24,387 bases of DNA from JBMCLJ01 sp048615375 (GTDB lineage Bacteria > Patescibacteriota > Dojkabacteria > JAOAGR01): positions 1 to 24,387 of the forward strand of contig JBMCLJ010000010.1 in the NCBI GenBank assembly GCA_048615375.1, given 5' to 3'. Positions within the stretch are counted from its first letter, which is position 1. Every line of letters begins with the position of its first letter. The notes beneath the pieces are model-generated. The model did not search any database. It was not told where the DNA came from and saw only the letters and a program-made list of their open reading frames with translations. Shown here in pieces: positions 1-7,453 of this stretch. A program made the position numbers and the translations under genes.

Positions 1-183
1 TCTGAATCCACGGACTCCGCTAGCGCTCCGCCCGGGGATTTGAGATCGGATTGATCAAATTCAAATTCAAACACCCTGGTTATAGTCTGGTGTATTGGGT
101 ATATTCGAGTTTGCTGGTGTATACAGGGTATTTATAGTATAATTAATATAAATTTTTGGAATGATTTATTAACTTGGTATATT
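1..183. other. Intergenic leader region with short direct repeats
   Basis: No coding frame is convincing here. Positions 54-72 hold a run of TCAAAT/TCAAAC units. Two copies of a 16-18 base direct repeat (CTGGTGTAT followed by GGGTAT) lie at 87-102 and 114-131. A TATAAT lies at 138-143, and a TGGTATATT (extended -10 type) lies at 175-183, directly against the start codon of the next gene. Which of the two drives that gene is unclear. The GC-rich first 45 bases were considered as a tRNA end but do not fit. Confidence 0.4.
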
Positions 184-2091
184 ATGGCTGATTCAAGTGT
201 ATATGTTTATAAACCTGAAGTCGATCCGAATAAAGTGGTTTTAACGTCCCAGGAAGCACTTGAAATGGCTGTTGTAGCAGCACAAGTTCTTGCCACAGCA
301 CTATCAGCAGGGGAGCTTGATGCTGCCCTGCTTAATGATGTGCTTGATAGAGAAGGCATAACACCACCTGACAACCCGGAAGTATATCAAATGCCTGCCG
401 CTGCGGTAATGACCTTTATTGTTACAATCAATGACGTGATGCAAGATGCTCGATGGTCTGATACTGTGAATGATGATTTAGCAGGCGCCAATGATATCGC
501 ATTTCAACAAATTTTAGGACATCCAGTATCCATACCGGAAAAACTCGCTCAAAATACTGCTAGAAGGATATCTGAGGTTGCGGCAATGTTTTGGGCAGCA
601 GGATTACAAACTATCAGGACATTACCCCTTGAAATAAGGACTCTAACTGCACAGCAACTACAAGAATCCGAACATCGGGATTTACTTCGATACTTCCAGA
701 CACAAGCAGGATTAACACGACCAGGAACCCATCCACTTTCAGCAGATGATATCAACGCTATTGAGGAGTATCGGGGCAAAAGAACTGATATAGTTTATAG
801 ATTATTGGATACAATTGAAGACACAGGTTCTTTTACAACTGACCTCTACGCTCAGGATAGAGAAAAAAGATCAGCAGCAGTTATGGGTTTTTATAAAGCA
901 CTGGACTTAAGTGCAAATTCTCCTGCAAATACTGCATTAGTTCATGAGTTAATAAAGATAACTCACGATATTGCTCAGCTACAGGGATATGATAACTCTA
1001 CGGATAGCTTCCTTTCTGAAAACAATATTCCTGTATCCCTAAGTGATAAATTAGTACAACATCTAGAAGGATCAGGAGAAGTACTATCCAGATATTACAA
1101 TATTTTGCGGCGTTTATCACCAACAGGCGAGCTAACTTTTGATGATTTAACAGCGACTCCAACAGTTCTTGACACTCCCCCGCGAATGCCATTTGTTGAA
1201 GCAATCCAACGAGTACTCAAACTAGCAGAAGATATACACCCGGAGTTCGGCAATATTCTTTCTAAAATTATTACAGAAAGATACGACTCTCACGCGAAAA
1301 AGGGTAAAGATCCCAGAGACATGACTTTTATGATGTATGCAGAACGACCTTTAATTGTTACAAACCTGACAGAAGATGATATCGAGAGAGCTTCTGTACT
1401 AAGAGTTCTTGTTCATGAAGCCGGACATGCAGTCAATGCAGAGCTACTTTTACAATATCAACAGGGGGTGTACCGTTCGCCAGATCTTATGGCTATTGAG
1501 ATGCCAAGCCAGATCTTTGAACTCATGATGTGGAACAGGTTTTATGTGGAAGCACAAGAAAGCGGAGATACAGAAGCTCAACTGGATTTATTGCTTCAAA
1601 GGGCAGGTATGGCCGTTGATGCCCAATACAGATCGATAGCACTGTATCAATTTACGAAGAGTATGTATACAAACCCATCAGTTCTATCCTCTGATACGAT
1701 AACTGCTGAAGAAATACAATCAAGATTTATAGAAACAATGAAGCCGTATACTCAAGATGTGCCTGTCGGAGATTCAGTCAACTTTGGATACTACTACCTG
1801 GCAACAGGAGAAATGTTACCATACCGGGGTATAACGTACTCACTTGCTGATATGGTTGCTGAGGAAGTTGTCCAGAAAATCATTAATGGAGAGATCACCC
1901 AGGGACAACTACTTGAGTTCTTCTCAGCTGGTTCTTCATTACCAACCTCTGAGGCAATCAGACTTCTTGATATAAATATTGAAGAGGGGGATATCTTTGA
2001 CCGCGCACGACAAAGACTGAATGATCTGTTGCAAGAAATTAAACGCCTCATGGACTTAAGAGAAGATAAAACTCCACCTGAAACCCCGTAG
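184..2091 (+). CDS. Divergent M3-family (oligopeptidase F-like) zinc metallopeptidase
   Basis: A 635-residue protein with no signal peptide or membrane segment, so probably cytoplasmic. HEAGH at residues 411-415 is the zinc-binding HExxH. Glu439, in the AIEMPSQ segment 28 residues after the first His, matches the third ligand of the M3 family, whose members read (V/L)E(F/L)PSQ at the same spacing. Length also fits M3 enzymes (about 560-700 residues). The N-terminal 400 residues are helical and do not resemble a standard PepF closely, so substrate choice (short peptides in known members) is an inference. The C-terminus is charged and ends in a Pro-rich tail. The start is ATG at 184; no Shine-Dalgarno is seen, and a TATATT overlaps the bases just before it. 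It stands alone, upstream of sufB on the same strand with a 127-base gap. Confidence 0.72.
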   Translation: MADSSVYVYKPEVDPNKVVLTSQEALEMAVVAAQVLATALSAGELDAALLNDVLDREGITPPDNPEVYQMPAAAVMTFIVTINDVMQDARWSDTVNDDLAGANDIAFQQILGHPVSIPEKLAQNTARRISEVAAMFWAAGLQTIRTLPLEIRTLTAQQLQESEHRDLLRYFQTQAGLTRPGTHPLSADDINAIEEYRGKRTDIVYRLLDTIEDTGSFTTDLYAQDREKRSAAVMGFYKALDLSANSPANTALVHELIKITHDIAQLQGYDNSTDSFLSENNIPVSLSDKLVQHLEGSGEVLSRYYNILRRLSPTGELTFDDLTATPTVLDTPPRMPFVEAIQRVLKLAEDIHPEFGNILSKIITERYDSHAKKGKDPRDMTFMMYAERPLIVTNLTEDDIERASVLRVLVHEAGHAVNAELLLQYQQGVYRSPDLMAIEMPSQIFELMMWNRFYVEAQESGDTEAQLDLLLQRAGMAVDAQYRSIALYQFTKSMYTNPSVLSSDTITAEEIQSRFIETMKPYTQDVPVGDSVNFGYYYLATGEMLPYRGITYSLADMVAEEVVQKIINGEITQGQLLEFFSAGSSLPTSEAIRLLDINIEEGDIFDRARQRLNDLLQEIKRLMDLREDKTPPETP

Positions 2092-2141
2092 GAAACAATA
2101 ATCATTATTCCACACCTGGGATTATAGTCCCCTGCCCAGTG

Positions 2142-2199
2142 CACCCCGCCAGTCCATTGGCATATCGGATTATTGAACCATTGCCATTGGCACATTAAC
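2142..2199 (+). repeat. Intergenic dispersed repeat, copy A
   Basis: Contains CACCCCGCCAG, three bases, ATTGGCATA, and about 20 bases later ATTGGCACATTAAC. The same blocks in the same order occur on the other strand at 10548-10600, and in part at 7389-7435. This copy ends a few bases before the sufB -10 element. Confidence 0.5.
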
Positions 2200-2203
2200 T
2201 TTG

Positions 2204-2212
2204 TGCTACAAT
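2204..2212 (+). promoter_or_regulatory. Extended -10 promoter of sufB, leaderless spacing
   Basis: TGCTACAAT gives a TGn extension plus the hexamer TACAAT (2207-2212). Six bases separate it from ATG 2219, so transcription would begin at or next to the A of the start codon. No convincing -35 is visible at 16-18 bases. Confidence 0.65.
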
Positions 2213-2218
2213 ATACCT

Positions 2219-3617
2219 ATGAGCGATCATTCTAATACTGACATTGTTACTGATTACAAGTATGGGTTTTCCAAGCCTGAGGAGCATGTTTTTAAAAGCT
2301 CTAAAGGCCTGAATGAAGAGAAGATCACGCAAATATCCCGAATGAAAAATGAACCTGAGTGGATGCTGGAATTCCGGCTTAAGGCGTATAAGACATTTCT
2401 GGCGAAGCAGATGCCAGACTGGGGTGCTGACCTGGGGGATATTAACTTTGAAGAAATTTTTTACTACCTGCGCCCGACTGATACTCCGAAACAAACCTGG
2501 GACGAGCTCCCTGACAATATCAAGGATACCTACGAAAAACTCGGAATCCCTGAAGCGGAGCGGAAGTTCCTGGCGGGAGTCTCGGCGCAGTACGAGTCCG
2601 AAGTGGTATACCATAGCCTTCTTGAAGACCTGGAAAAGCAGGGCGTAGTATTCACCGATATGGACACCGGGCTGAGGGAGTACCCTGGCATCGTTAAGAA
2701 GTACTTTGGCACACTCGTTCCGCCAGGGGATAACAAGTTTGCGGCGCTCAACTCAGCGGTCTGGTCGGGAGGGAGCTTCGTGTACATCCCAAAAGGTGTA
2801 CATGTCAAAATCCCCTTGCAGGCGTATTTCCGCATTAACGCGCGGAATATGGGGCAGTTTGAGAGGACATTGATCGTGGCGGAAGAAGGTTCCTTTGTGC
2901 ATTATATCGAAGGATGTACCGCTCCGGTGTATTCATCTGACTCGTTACACTCGGCGGTAGTAGAGATTTTCTGCCTTCCTGGCTCCCGGGTCAGGTACAC
3001 CACGGTTCAGAACTGGTCCACCGATGTGTACAACCTGGTCACGAAACGGGCGATTGCCAATGAAAACGCTATAATGGGTGGACGGGAATATTGGCAGTAA
3101 ACGGACGATGAAGTACCCAAGCATTTACCTGAAAGGTGAAGGTTCTCGGGGCATTGTGATCTCAGCGGCGTACGCGGGTAAGGATCAGGAACAGGACACG
3201 GGAACGAAGATTTTTCACCTCGCGCCAAACACCAGCTCCGAGGTCACCGCGAAGTCAGTAAGCCAGTACAACGGCAAGACCACCTACCGGGGCATGATCA
3301 GCATAGCACCGCAGGCGGATAACGCGAAGGTATCTGTGAAGTGTGACGCGCTTTTGCTTGATGATGAGTCCATTACGGACACGATTCCAGTGAATATCAC
3401 CAATACTGATAATCTGGAGATCGAGCACGAGGCCACGGTCAGCAGAATGAAAGACACACAGCTCAATTACCTCCGCAGCCGTGGTCTCTCGGAAGAAGAC
3501 GCAAGCTCGATGGTGGTCAATGGATTTATTGACGCGTTCACAAGAGAGCTGCCGATGGAGTACGCGGTGGAGCTTAATAGGTTGATCTCTTTAAATATGG
3601 AAGGGAGTGTGGGGTAA
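2219..3617 (+). pseudogene. sufB: SufB Fe-S cluster scaffold, interrupted by a frameshift
   Basis: SufB is the scaffold of the SufBCD complex that assembles iron-sulfur clusters with SufC and SufD. The first part (2219-3100) carries the SufB N-terminus and core, for example SGGSFVYIPKGVHVKIPLQ and VHYIEGCTAP. The second part (3078-3617), in another frame, carries DGNIGSK, YLKGEGSRG and the typical end MEYAVELNRLISLNMEG. Together they give about 465 residues, the usual SufB length. Family members read ...MEWVDGN at the junction. Here ATG (3074) is followed by one G and then GTG GAC, so five bases appear to be missing. No sufC, sufD or sufS lies in the window. ATG 2219 is chosen over TTG 2201 because of the -10 element six bases upstream. 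It could be a true mutation, an assembly error, or strain variation in a metagenome. Confidence 0.85.
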
Positions 3618-3635
3618 AGATCCCCGCTACCCCAC
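3609..3635. terminator. Possible bidirectional hairpin between convergent genes
   Basis: GTGGGGTA (3609-3616) pairs perfectly with TACCCCAC (3628-3635) around an 11-base loop. It spans the sufB stop and the stop of the convergent HTH-methyltransferase gene. There is no T-run on either side, so termination activity is only inferred. Confidence 0.4.
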
Positions 3636-4886
3636 GAAGTATCTTGAATCAGGGTTCTTAACCCTGGAAATAACAAAAATATGCTCCTGATCTATAGAAC
3701 GGGACGCGTGCAGAACGTCAAAGCCAGTTTTATCAAGAGTATCTATCACTTCAGCAAAGGTGTGGTGATGGTGACGGAAGAGAAGCAATTTATCTTTCTT
3801 CGGGATGGATATTGGTTTAAATACACCCTTGGCACTAAAAGATATCTGTATATCAGTATTTAGAACAATACTTAGAAGTCTTGAACGCTGCTTTTCATCA
3901 AATATTTTATCAATATCATAGTAATCTTCATGTATACCTAACAAATCTACAACTATTTTTAATCTATCTAGTTCTTCAGACTTCGAGATTTTAGAATCAA
4001 CATAAGAAAAGCTTTTATATCTTGCACTAGGAGTATCTAAACGTTGACCAAGGACAAAAAGGTCATCTTTCCCCATACTATCCTTAATTACCTGAAAAGA
4101 CTGACTGTATATCCTCTGGTTTTCTGGAGTACTACCAAAGTAAAGTAGTAAGTTAAAACATGAAGTTGAATTACTAGCAAACATGGAGTTTTTAAATAAC
4201 ACATCTTGAAATGGTTCATAGTTAATATCTAGAATATGCGATTCAAAACTTAATTCTGGATACCAATCTGAAAAGCGTTCTTGTGTATACTTGATTATAC
4301 CCTGGCTATAGTCAAGAGCTATATATTTATTAATTTTATTGTTTTCTATTAACTTCTGAATAAAGTCTTTTATAACCACTGGATGCCCTGGACCGATGTC
4401 AACAATATTAACTTTTTTTTTATCTCCAATTAATGCAAGGATATAAGAGTAGTTTGCTTGAAGAGATTCAACTGTATTTGACGTAGTGTTAGGAGTATTA
4501 TGGTACATTAAGTATTCAATAGTTTTAACCCACTCCTGCACACCACCATCAAAATACGCGTACTTCAACGGTATTTCGCGGTATAATTCGAGATTTGTAA
4601 TAATATCTATAACCTGTTTCTCATTAAAAATCTTGTAAAATTCCGGTAGTGGGGTTACTTTTTTTAGGAAACGTTTGCTTTTATATTTCTTGCCCTTTTC
4701 TACTAGCGTTTTTAAAAGTGAATGGTTAGAAGGAGAGTTGATGATATATTTTCTCTTACTCGTAGTAAACAGTTCCAGGTTTACCTTCCCTTCTATTGCA
4801 TATTCTACCCAGTTTGTTACTGTTTTTTCTGAAACTTTGTACATTTCAGCGACTTCTACATTTTTATAGTATTTCACCACGATCAA
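3627..4886 (-). CDS. Helix-turn-helix plus EgtD-like SAM methyltransferase fusion
   Basis: A 419-residue protein. Residues about 8-32 (VEVAEMYKVSEKTVTNWV) form a MerR/excisionase-like helix-turn-helix. Residues about 155-410 resemble the histidine-specific methyltransferase family (EgtD, Pfam Methyltransf_33): SAM motif I VDIGPG at 162-167, YIALDYS at 188-194 for the acidic ribose-binding position, LLYFGSTPEN at 247-256 matching the family LFLGSTIGN, and LFVLG at 276-280. The C-terminal block has RHHHHTFAEV (371-380) where EgtD has its Glu/Ser histidine-binding residues, so the substrate is probably not histidine. The gene is visibly AT-richer than sufB and mltG and its codons favour A/T, a possible sign of transfer. 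The start is uncertain: TTG 4886, or GTG at 4880 or 4877. It is convergent with sufB. The substrate, and whether the protein regulates its own promoter, are unknown. Confidence 0.65.
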   Translation of the reverse strand: MIVVKYYKNVEVAEMYKVSEKTVTNWVEYAIEGKVNLELFTTSKRKYIINSPSNHSLLKTLVEKGKKYKSKRFLKKVTPLPEFYKIFNEKQVIDIITNLELYREIPLKYAYFDGGVQEWVKTIEYLMYHNTPNTTSNTVESLQANYSYILALIGDKKKVNIVDIGPGHPVVIKDFIQKLIENNKINKYIALDYSQGIIKYTQERFSDWYPELSFESHILDINYEPFQDVLFKNSMFASNSTSCFNLLLYFGSTPENQRIYSQSFQVIKDSMGKDDLFVLGQRLDTPSARYKSFSYVDSKISKSEELDRLKIVVDLLGIHEDYYDIDKIFDEKQRSRLLSIVLNTDIQISFSAKGVFKPISIPKKDKLLLFRHHHHTFAEVIDTLDKTGFDVLHASRSIDQEHIFVISRVKNPDSRYFVG

Positions 4887-4996
4887 GTATTTAGTTATTA
4901 TATATTTACAATCTTACACAAAATACTGTAAGATTCAAATGAATCTTCTTTATCCTGTGCTACAGGCAATCCTGTACTTATATTAATTATAGCACA
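4887..4996. promoter_or_regulatory. Divergent promoter region
   Basis: An AT-rich spacer between two divergent genes. On the minus strand a TATAAT lies about 10 bases before TTG 4886. On the plus strand TATAGC (4988-4993) lies six bases before the second ATG (5000) of the next gene, which would fit the leaderless geometry. Neither is strong. Confidence 0.4.
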
Positions 4997-5419
4997 ATGA
5001 TGCGTTATACTAACGATGAAAGAGTAGAAAGATTCCATCTATGGGTACTGACTACAAACGGAGAGGTTCTCATTAAGCGGGTAGAATCACGCCCAACGCT
5101 CACTATGGACGACCTGGTGCAGAGATTCGACTCTCTTGAAGCCTTTTCTAATATTGTTACCCAATACTGGACAACGGTAAAAAGATGTACAGAAATTCGC
5201 GAACTCTACTCCTACTACACCTCCGAGAATCAACTCCTCCAGGGTAACGCCATCTACCTCACCCCAAACGACGATGACAAAATGGCTCTCCTTAAAACCT
5301 TCGATCGCCACTTCGTAAAACACTCCTGCGCCGTCAACTCCCTCGACCCGCAGTCCAACCTCCGGGAGCACCAGGCAGAACTATTCTTCCTCGAAAAATT
5401 CATACAGAACGTGAATTAA
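4997..5419 (+). CDS. Hypothetical protein, 140 residues
   Basis: Not recognised. The protein is soluble and mixed alpha/beta by eye, rich in charged and aromatic residues, with no signal peptide, membrane segment or cysteine cluster. Two adjacent ATG codons open it (4997, 5000); the second has a weak -10 (TATAGC) exactly six bases upstream, so 5000 may be the true start. The 3' end overlaps the convergent SEC-C gene by 20 bases. The codon pattern, with many C-ending codons in the second half, resembles the housekeeping genes here, which supports it being real. A long opposite-strand frame at 5087-5371 is treated as its shadow. Confidence 0.55.
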   Translation: MMRYTNDERVERFHLWVLTTNGEVLIKRVESRPTLTMDDLVQRFDSLEAFSNIVTQYWTTVKRCTEIRELYSYYTSENQLLQGNAIYLTPNDDDKMALLKTFDRHFVKHSCAVNSLDPQSNLREHQAELFFLEKFIQNVN

Positions 5420-6398
5420 CAACCCTGCCCGATAGTTCTTCGAGATCTTTTTTTTCACAACACTTCTTGTACTTCTTGCCCGATCCGCATGGGCAAAAAT
5501 CATTCCGACCTGTTTTTTGTTTTTCCTGCGAACCAAGAAACTCCTCCATTCTCCTCAAAGCTTCCTCAGGATCAATATTCAAGTCTTTGAGCAGATCATC
5601 CAGTGGATGTAATTCATGATCTTTCTCTTCTTCAACAGCATATTCCCTGATATCAAACTTAGATTCCAAATCTTTGTAATATTCTTCCCAGGATCCCCGA
5701 AACTCATCATACGGCTGATGAGAAACAAGATCTTTCTGATCATATGATTGCAGATCATCTATTCGAGCCTCAATTATTCGTCGAGAGAAGGTGTTTTGTG
5801 TTTTCCTGGCAGCTTTTTTCATAGCAGGCAGAGCCTTCTTGACGCCCAACGTTGAAAGCTCTTCAGCGAAAAAATCAGGAAATGCCAGACCATGGTACAT
5901 CATGACTTTCACCATCCAGTCTGAGTATTCTTCTCGATCCATGTGATAAAGCACCTCAACCAATGGTATCCAGGTATTCGGGATGGGCATCCCCGACGCC
6001 ATATTCTTATCGAATATATTAACAACCTTTGAGATAATAACTTCTGTATATTCTCTAAGGAGCATGTCAAAAACATAGTTGAGTTGTTCGCTGAATAGGC
6101 TTGTCACATCTTCATCTTCACATATAGCTTTAATCACAGGATCAATGAGTTCCTCACAGATATGTGCCTCTGCAATGACCATGTACCATAACGGTGCTTC
6201 AATCCAATACGATTTTTCTTCGATAAAGTATTTTGTCGTATCGTCTATCTCATCCAGGGAAAGCAGGATCCTGTCAAGCAACTCCTTGCTTAACGGCTCT
6301 TTACGTAACGTACGAATCGCATCCCAGGGGATACCTTCTGTAAATGTTTCTATCACTTCACACGCTTCACGAGCTCTTTTGGACATCTTTTCTTCCAT
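5400..6398 (-). CDS. SEC-C zinc motif protein, possibly DUF1186-like
   Basis: A 332-residue cytoplasmic protein. The body (residues 1-290) is helical and resembles HEAT-like DUF1186 proteins. The C-terminus carries a SEC-C zinc-binding motif, NDFCPCGSGKKYKKCC, with ligands Cys302, Cys304, Cys313 and Cys314. SEC-C tails occur on SecA and on many otherwise unrelated proteins, where they bind zinc and mediate contacts with SecB or ribosomes. No SecA domain is present, so no export role can be claimed. The start ATG 6398 is supported by TATACT six bases upstream. An alternative ATG lies five codons in. The stop is TGA. It is convergent with the 140-residue gene. Confidence 0.75.
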   Translation of the reverse strand: MEEKMSKRAREACEVIETFTEGIPWDAIRTLRKEPLSKELLDRILLSLDEIDDTTKYFIEEKSYWIEAPLWYMVIAEAHICEELIDPVIKAICEDEDVTSLFSEQLNYVFDMLLREYTEVIISKVVNIFDKNMASGMPIPNTWIPLVEVLYHMDREEYSDWMVKVMMYHGLAFPDFFAEELSTLGVKKALPAMKKAARKTQNTFSRRIIEARIDDLQSYDQKDLVSHQPYDEFRGSWEEYYKDLESKFDIREYAVEEEKDHELHPLDDLLKDLNIDPEEALRRMEEFLGSQEKQKTGRNDFCPCGSGKKYKKCCEKKDLEELSGRVVNSRSV

Positions 6399-6404
6399 AC
6401 CCTA

Positions 6405-6433
6405 AGTATACAAGGAATTAAAACTCGCCACAA
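6405..6433 (-). promoter_or_regulatory. Promoter of the SEC-C gene, leaderless spacing
   Basis: On the minus strand: -35 TTGTGG (6433-6428), 17-base spacer, -10 TATACT (6410-6405), six bases, ATG 6398. Confidence 0.65.
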
Positions 6434-6455
6434 TTCATCGTGGGACTTGATTATT

Positions 6456-6469
6456 GTTCCCTACCCCGC
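6456..6469 (+). repeat. Dispersed repeat fragment, copy D
   Basis: A 14-base exact match (GTTCCCTACCCCGC) to 7389-7402. The two matches bracket the decayed region between the SEC-C gene and mltG. Only this half of the element is present. Confidence 0.4.
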
Positions 6470-6820
6470 TTCCGTTATAAAATCAAGGTAATTACCCTTG
6501 TCTATTTTTTCCACACACGAGCCAGGATAGTTTTCTAAGAAAACTTTTGGGATCTTTATCTTCTTGTTTTCATTCCACTTGATTTCATAGCCTTGAAGCA
6601 AACCAATCAAAAAAATGTCAGGAAGTAATGAAACAGAAAGAGATTGTTAAAAATCTATGTCATTTCCATTGGTGGACGGATGTATAGTGTTTGGTATAAG
6701 ATATCCTCTCTCAAAAAATCGTAAAGGGAACATTCAAACTCCAACTCCAACAGATTTAATTAATTCCTTCTGGTAGGCCTCAAAAGGTGTGAAATCCCAG
6801 TCTCTCTTTATTTTAGTCAT
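6461..6820 (-). pseudogene. Small decayed gene with two in-frame stops
   Basis: One frame of exactly 120 codons reads from ATG 6820 (MTKIKRDWDFTPFEAY...) to TAG 6461 (...YLDFITEAG). It is interrupted by an in-frame TGA after 28 codons and a TAA about 28 codons later. The pieces look protein-like: residues such as FFERGYLIPNTIHP in the middle, then LLPDIFLIGLLQGYEIKW. The family was not recognised. Both a TGA and a TAA are present, so recoding cannot explain the breaks. It lies back to back with a transposase remnant. Confidence 0.45.
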
Positions 6821-6849
6821 TTAAAGATGATGAATTAAGAAAAGCACAA

Positions 6850-7281
6850 AGTAGAAAACTTAACCGTTGTCGCGTATGCTGCTATGATAAGTGAAGCAAA
6901 TATAAACCTGTTAAATGACAATAATCTTAACTTTATAGTTGGAGCCAGAATTGGAAACCTTAATAAGAACCTTATTGATCAAATAGCAGAAGGCTTAACC
7001 AGGCAGACTTTAAAACAATCAGAATCAACACCAAATATGGCTCTCTGATCTGTCAATTCTCAAAGAAACGATACAACAAAGACAAACACCTGGAACTCAA
7101 GACAGGATTATCAATCAAGCGACTTGTTAAAAAGATGAAGAGAATCAGAGATGCTGTGCTTTTTAATCAGATTACAAACGAGACTCATGTTTTGAGGTTG
7201 GAGATTCCTGAAGAGTTACAAAATACTTGGATTTATTCCGCACTAAATGGGAAATTCAGGAGTTTTTACACGAAACTGTAA
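6850..7281 (+). pseudogene. Remnant of an IS4/IS1634-like transposase
   Basis: The frame at about 6855-7048 reads NLTVVAYAAMISEANINLL...NFIVGARIGNLNKNLI, which matches the block of IS1634-type (IS4 superfamily DDE) transposases usually written VVADAAMLS..NI..L....FIVGAR. The catalytic Asp of VVAD is Tyr here. A frame change near 7030 leads to YGSLICQFSKKRYNKDKH, another conserved block, and the reading ends at TAA 7279-7281. The N-terminal half and the terminal inverted repeats are not visible. The element is dead and truncated at the 5' side. Confidence 0.6.
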
Positions 7282-7453
7282 ATTTTCGGATCAGCAATCC
7301 GCATATTTATATAAATCCAGGGATTGCGACTCCGTATTTTCTAAACTTTAAACAAAATGGTGTTCACCGACGTTGAACAATGACTACTGTTCCCTACCCC
7401 GCCAACCCCGAAGGTAACTGGCATACTTGCACATTTTCATTGTGAATTATTGC
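7282..7453. other. Intergenic region 3' of mltG
   Basis: No coding frame is supported. It holds dispersed repeat copy C and otherwise AT-rich sequence between the transposase remnant and the mltG stop. Confidence 0.5.
7389..7435 (+). repeat. Intergenic dispersed repeat, copy C
   Basis: GTTCCCTACCCCGCC, then CTGGCATA and TTGCACATT, in the same order as copies A and B but with different spacing. It lies about 20 bases beyond the mltG stop. Confidence 0.45.

Noticed and set aside
1..50. GC-rich opening resembling the 3' end of a tRNA on the plus strand
   Set aside because: The loop does not give a T-loop (TTCRA) and no matching stem can be seen because the window starts there.
3061..3100. Programmed ribosomal frameshift in sufB
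   Set aside because: No slippery heptamer is seen, and two codons of the conserved MEWVDGN stretch are lost, which fits a deletion and not recoding.
3650..3667. Perfect hairpin CAGGGTT/AACCCTG as a terminator
   Set aside because: It lies inside the 3' coding part of the HTH-methyltransferase gene and has no T-run.
5087..5371. Opposite-strand 94-residue frame inside the 140-residue gene
   Set aside because: It is Val/Gly/Glu-rich, has no promoter and mirrors the C-ending codons of the plus-strand gene, so it is a shadow.
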